DNA of 64,000 bases, taken from the NCBI GenBank assembly GCA_022071945.1, contig JAJVIN010000054.1:1-64000 (forward strand). The letters are read 5' to 3'. Position numbers and translations under genes: made by a program. Within the stretch, counting starts at the first letter, position 1. Each line of letters starts with the position of its first letter. The stretch is from Thermoanaerobaculia bacterium (GTDB lineage: Bacteria; Acidobacteriota; Thermoanaerobaculia; UBA5066). A model generated the notes under the pieces. It searched no databases, was not told the DNA's origin, and saw only the letters and a list, made by a program, of their open reading frames with translations. Shown piece after piece: positions 10,344 through 18,900 of the stretch.

Positions 10344-10395
10344 CGACGATCCCGTCACGGGAGCTTCTTTCGGGTTCCCGGGCATAATCCCGACG

Positions 10396-12282
10396 ATGCT
10401 CGTCCACGTCGAACCTGGCATGAGTCTCGGGCGGTACAAGGTGGTCCGGCCTGTCGGCGTCGGCGGGATGGCGGAGGTCTGGGAGGCCGTCGACGAGGTC
10501 CTCAAGCGGACCGTCGCCATCAAGCTCGTCCTGCCGTCCTTCACCACCGAGAAGGAGTTCACGAGCCGGTTCCTGCGCGAAGCTCGCCTGGCGGCGTTTC
10601 TCGAGCACCCCAACATCCTGCCGGTCTACGACGTCGGCACATTCGAGGACCGGCCCTTCCTCGTGACGCCGCTCCTCCAGGGCGGCCGCCTGCTCGACAA
10701 GATGGCCGAGCACGTCCCGGATTCCGTCGCCATCGGGTGGCTGCAAGCACTCGCCAACGCCCTCGACCACGCTCACGCGCATCAGGTCGTTCACCGGGAC
10801 GTGAAGCCCGCGAACGTCCTCTTCGACAAGAAGGACAAGCCGTACCTCTCCGACTTCGGCATCGCCAAGAGCCTCGAGGAAAGCACTGTCCTCACACAGG
10901 ACGGCGCCGTGGTCGGCACCCCCGCCTACATGTCTCCAGAACAGGCCATGAGCGCCGAAATCTCTCCGGCGGCGGACCAGTACTCGCTGGGAGTCATGGC
11001 TTACCGGCTCCTCTCGGGACAACTCCCCTTCGACCGGAAGACTCCCACCCCGGTTCTTCTCCACAAGGCCATCTACGAAACCCCGCCGCCCCCGTCGAAG
11101 TACCGGCCTGCCCTCGGCCCCCGCGTCGACGCGGTCTTTCAGCGCGTCCTCGACAAGAAGCCCGAGAGGCGCTATCGAAGCTGCTCGGACTTCGTCCGAA
11201 ACCTCTACCTTGCCCTCGCCTCCGCCGCCCTGGTCGAGGGTCCCGCCGGGAGGCTCGACGACAGCCCGGACAGTGAAGCCCTGACCGCTCCGGACGGGTT
11301 CGCCAACGCGCGTGACGGACGGACGGCGGAAACGGGATTCACCACCCAGCCGGTGGGCCCGGGTGAGTCCAAGACCCCACCAAGCATCTCGAAGGGACCG
11401 AGCGCCCAATCGGGATCGCGTCCCACTCAAACGGGAGATACGTCCCTCAACCCGAACCCGGGCAGGACGGCCTTCGTCGCGGGGGTCGCGGTGGCTGCCG
11501 TTCTCGTCATCGCCGGCGTTTTCGCCCTCAAGGGCCTCCTCGAACGGGAACGGTCGAAGGAACCTCTCAGCCAGCCTGTTGCCTCCACCTTGCCTGCCGC
11601 GGCCACCGAGCCGACTCCGTCAGCGGTGCCTTCACAGCCGTTCAAGGGAGCCGCGCCGGAGGATCAACCACTCCCCACGGTCGCCGTTCCATCCCCGACC
11701 CCCGAGCCGCCCGCTCCGGTCACCCGCACAGCGGTCGCCGCCGAGGCACCCAAACCCAAGTCCCCCACGGCGACGCGGCCAGCGCGTGCCACTTCCACTC
11801 CAGTACCTCCGACAGCGACGGCCATGGCCGCTCCAACGGCCACCCCTGCCCCGATCGCCGCCCCACCGACACCGACCCGGCCCGCGCCGATCCCCACCCC
11901 CACGGCGGTCAGCCGGCCCCAGGTTCCGGGAGGTCCGGTGCGAATCGAGGAAGCGACCCTCTCGGCCGTATCCGCCCGGGTGAAGGACCCCTCTTTGGTC
12001 CTCACCTTCAAGTTCGATCGCCCCATCTCGCCCCCCGCGCCGGGCTCGATCCGGATCGAATCGATCATCTCGGGGGCCACGGGATCCTTCCTCCTGCGAA
12101 CGGGGGTCAAGGACCTCAGCTGTCAGCCTTCCGGCAACGACTCGGTCATCTGCCCGCTTGGGCTCCGGGTCTTCGACCAGGAGAAGCGCCGTCAGCTCAG
12201 GCCCGAGAGCGAGCTCGAGATCACCGTCTCGATCGGATCGAAAAAGGTGCTCAAGGCTGTCCGGTTCCTGGAGTCGGACTAG
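10396..12282 (+). CDS. Membrane Ser/Thr protein kinase (PknB/Hanks type) with extracytoplasmic domain
   Basis: This is a 628-residue receptor-like kinase. The kinase domain spans residues about 11-275: glycine loop VGVGGMAEV, lysine in VAIKLV, catalytic HRDVKPAN near residue 133, DFGIAK near 153 and GTPAYMSPEQ. A linker leads to one transmembrane helix near residues 358-380, then about 130 residues rich in Pro, Thr and Ala. The last 115 residues are a compact, probably beta-rich domain with two cysteines. It is not PASTA and I do not recognise it. ATG 10396 is chosen because the kinase fold begins right after it; the longer frame from 10324 overlaps the NHL remnant. No strong ribosome site is visible. 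Its 3' end overlaps the convergent M1-like gene by 32 bases. Substrates are unknown. Confidence 0.93.
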   Translation: MLVHVEPGMSLGRYKVVRPVGVGGMAEVWEAVDEVLKRTVAIKLVLPSFTTEKEFTSRFLREARLAAFLEHPNILPVYDVGTFEDRPFLVTPLLQGGRLLDKMAEHVPDSVAIGWLQALANALDHAHAHQVVHRDVKPANVLFDKKDKPYLSDFGIAKSLEESTVLTQDGAVVGTPAYMSPEQAMSAEISPAADQYSLGVMAYRLLSGQLPFDRKTPTPVLLHKAIYETPPPPSKYRPALGPRVDAVFQRVLDKKPERRYRSCSDFVRNLYLALASAALVEGPAGRLDDSPDSEALTAPDGFANARDGRTAETGFTTQPVGPGESKTPPSISKGPSAQSGSRPTQTGDTSLNPNPGRTAFVAGVAVAAVLVIAGVFALKGLLERERSKEPLSQPVASTLPAAATEPTPSAVPSQPFKGAAPEDQPLPTVAVPSPTPEPPAPVTRTAVAAEAPKPKSPTATRPARATSTPVPPTATAMAAPTATPAPIAAPPTPTRPAPIPTPTAVSRPQVPGGPVRIEEATLSAVSARVKDPSLVLTFKFDRPISPPAPGSIRIESIISGATGSFLLRTGVKDLSCQPSGNDSVICPLGLRVFDQEKRRQLRPESELEITVSIGSKKVLKAVRFLESD

Positions 12283-14416
12283 GCTTCTTTAGAGCGGCGG
12301 CCTCCGGGAGTTCGTTTGCGTAGATGTACCTCTCGAACCACGGATACCAGTCGTCGCCTGTGGCTCGGTTGAGGGCGTCCAGGAGGTCTTCCAGGCCCAT
12401 CTCTCCGGCCTCACGCCGCTCTTTCAGGAAGCTCTTCAGAAAGGCCCCGAACGCCTCGCGGCCCATCCGGCTCCTGATCGCGTCCATCACGACGAGACCG
12501 GCCGCATGGGAAGCGAGCGCGTGGCCCCTCACGAGCGGCGTTCGCGGGGCGTTGAGTCCGTCGGGGGCATCCGGGCCCTGGGCCGCGGCCACCCTGACTC
12601 GGCCCTTCAACTCGTTCTTCATCTCGGGATCGCCCATCTCGGACAGGAGCGTCGCGGGAGTCCGCCGAAGGTCCGCGAAGAGCTGACGGGAGCGCTCCTT
12701 GGCGGATTCGACCAGGCCGCCCGTCTTGATCGACGGCGCGATCTTCTCGAGCACTTCCAGGGCCGAGATGTTCGCGAGGGCCACGATGACCCACGTGTCC
12801 TGACGCCGCCGAGGCCGGATCTCATCCAGCCAGACCCCCTGCAGGACTCGCCCCGCCATCCGCGAGGCCTCGGAGAGGCTCGGGGACTTCCGCGCCGCCA
12901 CGAGATTCCCGAGTGTCAGCCCCCAACTCTGGGAGTCCATCTCATCCGCGGACGCATCGCGTTCGACGATCCGGATCTCGGTACCCGGAACTCCTCCCAG
13001 AACATCCGCCGAGGCGAGGCTGATCCTCGTCACGAGATCCACGACAGCCGCCTCCCAGACATCCGGCTGGCCGCAGAACCCGTGAGCGGTGACGGCAGGA
13101 GGCGATGGGGCGGAGGGGGCCGGCGAACTGACCAGCCATGAGAAGAATCCCTGAGCATCCGCTCGAGAGGGTGTCCCCCCCACGTTGTAGCAGCCGGCCA
13201 GGAGGGACAGCGAAGGCCGCGGGCTTTTCACCTTGAACTCGAGGGCATTCCAACCGCCGTCGACCCACCTTCTCAGCTCCTGGCCAGGGGCGAGCGGCTG
13301 GCTCGGCTTCCGGGACCGCACGGTGCCCCGGAAGGTCGCCCGCACGTTCTCGAACCGGGCGGGCCTCGGGTACCAGGCCTGATGGCCCGGCAATTCCCAC
13401 CCGAGACGATCCGGCTCGTACCGCGGGAGGAGCCCGCCCTGGTACCTCATCCTGAGACTCAGGGAGGTCCCCGCCGGCAGCGTTTCCGGAAGGAAGACGA
13501 AGAGGCGCCCGTTTTTCAGGATGAACGGGAGATCTCCGAGCTTCTCCTCGGAAAGGGAATCAAAAAAGACGGGCGACGGTGTGAAAGGGGGATCGGAGAG
13601 GAGCGCGAAGACCAGGACGCTCGCGGCTTCCTCCAGGCGGATCTCCTCGGTCACGCGGAAGAGGCCCAGCCCGTGACTTCTCTCGAGTTCTCGAATGTCG
13701 AGCTCGACGGAGTTCAGCATCCAGCCGGAACGCTCCCTGACGCTCCAGGAATCGAGTAAGAGGGCTGGCGCCCCCTGTGAGACGACCCAGAGCAACGCCT
13801 CGCCGCTGAACACGCCATCTTCGTGGTGGACCAAGTCCTTTTTGCCCTCGAGCTGGGCCGCGAAGAATGGCCGGTCCTTTTCCACGAGGGCCGTGGCCAG
13901 CGCCGGATCGACTGGAGGCAGAAACGGGTTCTCGAACCTCCTCCCGTGTTTTTGGAGGGCGTCGGACGGCGGCTTCTGGGCTTCCCAGGCCGCCGGCACC
14001 TTGAGAGGGTTCACCCCGGCAGAGAGGAAGCTCGCTTCCTGAAACCGGAACTCCGCCCCCCGCTCATCGGCCTTGAGGAACTTTCCCAGCTGTTTTGCGA
14101 GCCCGTCGCCCGGTCCGGCGGAAACACCCGTCTCGGCCAGCGCCGGGCTCCGCTTCCACCTGAGATTGCCCTCACCCTTGAAGAAGTACCCGAGGGCCTC
14201 CCCCTTGCTCGTGACGACCTCCCAGAGCGTCCCCTTGATGAGCGAGTAGGCCGCCGCGCGCGACTCGAGCGTCAGCGGTTTCTCTCCGGACAGGCGAATC
14301 GCCCGTCCGGAGAGCTTCCTGGCAGTGATGGAGGCGGCGATCTCGGGGCCGGGCTGCGCCAGGAGCCGCGGAGAGACGAAGAGGAGTGGAAGGAGAATCG
14401 CCGCCCGGATGCGCAT
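12251..14416 (-). CDS. M1-peptidase-like secreted protein, apparently catalytically dead
   Basis: This is a 721-residue exported protein; the signal peptide (MRIRAAILLPLLF) ends near LLAQPG. ATG 14416 is chosen because an in-frame upstream extension would run through the preceding barrel gene. The central and C-terminal parts follow the order seen in M1 aminopeptidases: a WYPRP strand, a propeller-like sheet, a helical segment and a C-terminal helical domain ending in DDWYPWFERYIY. Where M1 enzymes have HEXXH and a downstream Glu, this protein reads RMAGRVLQGVWLDE, with no zinc ligands. It is probably a non-catalytic paralogue with a binding or structural role. It lies 19 bases after the FadL-like gene and is probably co-transcribed. 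The M1 assignment rests on overall pattern and is moderate. Confidence 0.75.
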   Translation of the reverse strand: MRIRAAILLPLLFVSPRLLAQPGPEIAASITARKLSGRAIRLSGEKPLTLESRAAAYSLIKGTLWEVVTSKGEALGYFFKGEGNLRWKRSPALAETGVSAGPGDGLAKQLGKFLKADERGAEFRFQEASFLSAGVNPLKVPAAWEAQKPPSDALQKHGRRFENPFLPPVDPALATALVEKDRPFFAAQLEGKKDLVHHEDGVFSGEALLWVVSQGAPALLLDSWSVRERSGWMLNSVELDIRELERSHGLGLFRVTEEIRLEEAASVLVFALLSDPPFTPSPVFFDSLSEEKLGDLPFILKNGRLFVFLPETLPAGTSLSLRMRYQGGLLPRYEPDRLGWELPGHQAWYPRPARFENVRATFRGTVRSRKPSQPLAPGQELRRWVDGGWNALEFKVKSPRPSLSLLAGCYNVGGTPSRADAQGFFSWLVSSPAPSAPSPPAVTAHGFCGQPDVWEAAVVDLVTRISLASADVLGGVPGTEIRIVERDASADEMDSQSWGLTLGNLVAARKSPSLSEASRMAGRVLQGVWLDEIRPRRRQDTWVIVALANISALEVLEKIAPSIKTGGLVESAKERSRQLFADLRRTPATLLSEMGDPEMKNELKGRVRVAAAQGPDAPDGLNAPRTPLVRGHALASHAAGLVVMDAIRSRMGREAFGAFLKSFLKERREAGEMGLEDLLDALNRATGDDWYPWFERYIYANELPEAAALKKPSPTPGTGQP

Positions 14417-14435
14417 CAGCAGATAGTAGAGCGCC

Positions 14436-15956
14436 TCACTTCGGGCTGCCCCAGCGGAAGAACCCCGAAAGAACGAAGTACTGGCTGGAACTCGAAACGT
14501 CACCCGCGACGTCGATGGACCACGAGGATGACGGAGAGAACCCGGCGCCAAACGAGAAGTGGTCCTCGGCCTCCCCTCCGTCGAAGAGCTTCTTGTATGC
14601 GGAGCTGAACGGGGGAGAAGAGACGTCGACCGGCGCTCCCGAATCCGCCCTGCGATCCGAATTGGCATCCGGGTAGAGAGACACGGTCATCCCGTGGGCG
14701 GGCTCGCGGTAGTACCCGCCCCGAAGGCTGAGGCGAGAGCTCGACGAGAGCAGCAGGGTGTACTCGGCTCCCGCCCGAAAGACGTTCCCATCTTCCGTCT
14801 CTCCCTTGGAGATGGCCCTCTTGTCCGCAGGGCAGGCTCCGGGGCCCCGCGACTGACAGAAAGCGAAGAGAGGAACGAATCCGTCGTTGAGATTGGAATA
14901 CCAGACCTTCTGGAACTCCAGTGCGACCATGAGTCGCGGGACGATGCTTGCGGAGATGCCGATCGAGAGGTCGTCGGGGACCTCGAGAGTCCCGCAGGCA
15001 CTGGCGTTCTGCACGGCGTCCCCCGAGGACCTGCCACAGCCGAAGTCGGCGAAGGGCGCGCTCTGGCCGGGGATCAGGGCCCGGACGCTGTAGGCGACGT
15101 CGAACTTCGCCCCTTTTCGATAGGAGATGCCGAGGGCCACGGCGTTCGGCTCGTAAAGGTCCGCCTTCATCCCGAGCACCCACCCCAGCTCGGCTCCGCT
15201 ATCGACGTCGACCGACACCTCGGTCCTGTACGCCCGGTCGGTGCCCGGGATCTGGCTGCCGGACGAATCGAGGTTGTCCTGGTTCACGAAGAACTGGTGG
15301 GAGCCGTTGGTGCCGGGCCCGGTCAGATCGTATTTCAACCGGTTGAAGTTGATCCCGGCCCCGAAGGAAACCATCCGGTACCGGTACCCGGCCGAGATGC
15401 CGAACATCTCGTTTCTCATGTCGAAGATCCCGGACTCGTCGATGCTGAGGACGTTCGAGGCATCCTCTGAGATCACGAAGCTCCGGAAGTCACCCGAGAA
15501 GGTCTTCGCGGTATCGGACTTGTAGCGCAGGTTGACGGCGTAGTAGGCGGCAAGGGAGAACTTCTTCGAGACCGGAAAGACGAAACTCGCGAACTCGAGA
15601 TCGGTGACGCTGCCCTCGGGCTCGTACTCGGTGGAGTTCGCCGTCAGCTGGTAGTTGCCGGTGGTCCGGCTCCCCACCCACTCGCTCGAGACGAGGGTGG
15701 GTGTGAAGGCGAAGTACTTGCCGGAGATGCCGAACTCGTAGCGAGTCAGCTGCGGGAGCCCCGCGGGATTCGCCAGAGCCGCGGTGGCGTCGTCCGCCAT
15801 CGAGACGAAGGCGCCGCCCATGGCGATGGACTTGCCGCCTGGATTGACCAGGTTGGGCTGGATCTTCGAGAGGATGGGTGCCTCGAACTGAGCCTTCGCG
15901 GGTGCGCAGAAAAGCGTGCCCAGGACGAGGGCGGTGACCACGGGGGTTATCTTCAT
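14436..15956 (-). CDS. OmpP1/FadL-family outer-membrane transport protein
   Basis: This is a 506-residue outer-membrane beta-barrel. The signal peptide ends near APAKAQ. The mature start contains the family hallmark SIAMGGAFVSMADDATAALANPAGL. Long aromatic-alternating strands follow to the end, finishing with FVLSGFFRWGSPK. FadL-type channels move hydrophobic compounds such as long-chain fatty acids or aromatics across the outer membrane; the substrate here cannot be told. ATG 15956 has GGAGG 5 bases upstream, so it is preferred to the TTG four codons earlier. It starts 19 bases after the giant NHL gene and is followed 19 bases later by the M1-like gene, a probable three-gene operon. Confidence 0.88.
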   Translation of the reverse strand: MKITPVVTALVLGTLFCAPAKAQFEAPILSKIQPNLVNPGGKSIAMGGAFVSMADDATAALANPAGLPQLTRYEFGISGKYFAFTPTLVSSEWVGSRTTGNYQLTANSTEYEPEGSVTDLEFASFVFPVSKKFSLAAYYAVNLRYKSDTAKTFSGDFRSFVISEDASNVLSIDESGIFDMRNEMFGISAGYRYRMVSFGAGINFNRLKYDLTGPGTNGSHQFFVNQDNLDSSGSQIPGTDRAYRTEVSVDVDSGAELGWVLGMKADLYEPNAVALGISYRKGAKFDVAYSVRALIPGQSAPFADFGCGRSSGDAVQNASACGTLEVPDDLSIGISASIVPRLMVALEFQKVWYSNLNDGFVPLFAFCQSRGPGACPADKRAISKGETEDGNVFRAGAEYTLLLSSSSRLSLRGGYYREPAHGMTVSLYPDANSDRRADSGAPVDVSSPPFSSAYKKLFDGGEAEDHFSFGAGFSPSSSWSIDVAGDVSSSSQYFVLSGFFRWGSPK

Positions 15957-15975
15957 CGTCTCCTCCAAATCGAGA

Positions 15976-18900
15976 TCAGAATCCGATGGGGCCGGTACCT
16001 TCCCCGGTCCCGGCCGGGACCAGCTTGCCGTTCCGGATGTCCGCGGTCTGGTTGTCGATCGTCGTCACGACGGCAGACACCATACCCTCTCCCGAGACCG
16101 CCTGCACGATGCACTTCACGTTCTTCCGGTCCTTGCGGTGAGCATCGTCGCTCAGCCCGAGGGCGGCGAAGACGGTATTGAGCTGCAGCCTCTCCAGAGG
16201 CTTGACGTCGAACTCCCTCTCCGCGATCGGGACCAGACGGTTCCCCGCCTCGTACAGGCTCACCCGGATCCTCACGGCCTTTCCGAGCGCCTCGTTGAGG
16301 ATCAGGTTCGAGCGCGTCCCTCGCGAGCGCTCCGACCACTCGCCCGGGCCCGTCTCCACGAAGGCCTGTTCCAGGTCGTCGATCTCCAGGGGCCTCTGGG
16401 ACGCGCCTCCCGTCATTCCCTCCGGGCCGATCGGAATCACCGGGAACGCGTCCCCGAAACTCCCCCTCCCCTCAACCGTCGAGTAGACCTTCGTGTACAG
16501 GGACCCGCCTCCGCCGACCTCGACGAACACGGGCCCCTGAGAGCCCTGCCCGGGTGCAAGGCCGAACAGTTCCTCGATCACATTCTTGTACTCCACGGTC
16601 TGCCGGCGCGGGACCTCCACCGTCTTCGTCCGCAACTCCGGGGCGTTCGGATCCTTCCCGAGGTCGTAGTACTTCAGCTCGAATGTCGCGGCCTGGCTCG
16701 CCGGGGCCTTGAACCCCATCAGCGACCGGAACATGTACGGTGTGCTCGTCCCAGGCAGGAACTGCGAGTACCCCGTGACAATTGACGGCACCAGCACCTT
16801 CTGTGTCCCGATCGCTCTGGCCCACGCGGGCTTCTTCACGAGATTCCGCAGGACTCCGGCCGTCCCCGGCGTCGACGGTATCGCGACGTACGTCACGGCG
16901 TCGTCGTTCCGGTTGTCGATCACGGTCACGGCCCCGAAGACTGCCCCGCCTCCCGACAGAACCTCGATCTCCAGGCTTGCCGCCTCCTGCGTGTTCCCGC
17001 CTCCGAGCGAAGGGACGACGCCGTTGAGCTGAGACATCCCGTACCTCGGGATCGTCAGTGTCGTCTCGCCGAGCTTCGTCCCTGTCTTGTCGTAGAGGGT
17101 GACGCGCGTCTGGGTCGCCTCGATCCCCGTCGTCTCTGACAGGATCAGGTTCGTCCGGTAGTCCCCGGTCGCGGTGATCCCGGCAATCTCGTAAGGGATC
17201 CCGGCTCTTGCCCCGATCCCTCGTCTCACGACCGGCATCTGGAATCCGAAGGTCCCTCCCGACTTCGATGGAGCGTCCACACCGCTCGCCACGGTCAGGT
17301 ACCCTGCCTTCTCCCTGGGAACCCTGACCTCGAGCGTTCCGACGGCGGGGCGTTCCAGATCGAACACCTGGATCAGGGGATCCGTCAGGTTCACGAGGTC
17401 GTTAGGGGGCACCACCACGATCGCCTTCTTGAAGGTCTCGTAGCCGTCCTTGTCGGGAGCCGTCAGGTAAATCTCGGTCTGGACCGCCTCCGTTCCTGTG
17501 TTCGACAGCTTCAGGCGCGAGATGAAGAGGTTTCCGATCTTGGACTTCGCGCTCGCCGCCGAGGGCACGATATGGCTGGGCACATTTCGATCCAGCTGGG
17601 GTCGGCCCGCTCCGAATTTTGAGGCCTCGTTGTCCTGGACGAGGAGCCGTGCCGAGGTCCCGCTCTTTGTCCTGACGGTGAAGTAGGTGTACCGCGGCAG
17701 GGCCGTCCCGTTCGGAGCCCTCACGCGTTTCGTGTAGAGCTTGATCGTCCGGGTCGCGCCGGGCTGGATCGGTGTCGCGTTCCACCCGAACTCCGGCTCC
17801 AGCCAGAGCTCCGGTCCGATCTCGGCGCCCAGTTCCATGGGTGTGCTTCCGGGGTTGTGGACGTCCACGGTGATCGGAGCCCGCCTGGAGTCATCACCGT
17901 CGAAGCCCGGGAAGAACACGGCCTCGGTCCTCTCACCGTTCAGCCAGAGTTCGGGTGCGGTCGTGTCTCTTGATCCGATCTTCAGGTTCACGAAGGCGTA
18001 GGGCGTAATCCCGGGAACCGAGGAGCCATCCGCCTTCATCACCTGGATCACGCCCTGGTACGAGGCCGCCTTGTCTTTCTGGACCCCTTGAAAGCGCACC
18101 TCGAAGCTCCTCGTCTCCCCGGAGCCGAGGGTGAAGTTCAGGACGCTGCCGCCCATCGGGTCACGAAAATAGAAGAAGTCCTCATCCGAGGCGTTCTCGA
18201 GCCGCTGTTTCTGCAGCGACAGAGTCAAGGACTCGCCCCCGATGTTCTGAAGGACGAACGACGTCTTCTTGTCTGTCAGGATGTTCTCGAAATCGTCGCC
18301 CAGCGCCGTGAAGACGGGTTTGGGCTGGACGGTGAAGACGACGTTCGCCTTTGCCTCTGTGATCGTCACGCGGCGAGGGTCGGAATCGAGGCTCAGCTTC
18401 GTGGGATCGCACCCGGCCGCCGCGAAGACCCGATGGTAGATGCGCCCCACCTCATTTCCGACGAACGACGCGAAGGTGTCGGAGGTGACCTGGCGATCGA
18501 GGATGGGCGAAAAGGTCGCGTTCAGCGATCTCTCGACGATGTAACCGCCGCCGGCGTCCAGGCCTTCGACCTCCTTCCACGCGACAACGTAGCTCTGGCC
18601 CTTGCCAGCCTCCTCGGGGACGAAGGTAATGACAGGGATCTTGGGAGGAGTGCAGATTCCCGCGACCCTGAAGGAGCGGACGTCGGACGAAGCCGGGGTG
18701 CCGGTCACGCAGGAGGGTCTTGCGACCACCTTCCAGCGATAGGTGACACCCGGGCGGAGGGACCCCGGAGTCAGGGTTCTGGTCCCCGGAGGCAGGTTCG
18801 AGAGGAACAAGGGTGGATCGAGCTCCGTCCCGAAGTGGACATCGTAGCCCCCGGCATTCGCCGAGGCGTTCCAAGAGAGGGTCACGCCTGCCGGAACGTC

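Noticed and set aside
10324-10395. Extension of the kinase gene to ATG 10324
   Set aside because: The extra 24 residues overlap the NHL remnant and carry no conserved pattern.
14417-14668. 84-codon N-terminal extension of the M1-like gene
   Set aside because: It overlaps the end of the FadL-like gene, is Arg/Ser-rich and precedes a clear signal peptide start at 14416.
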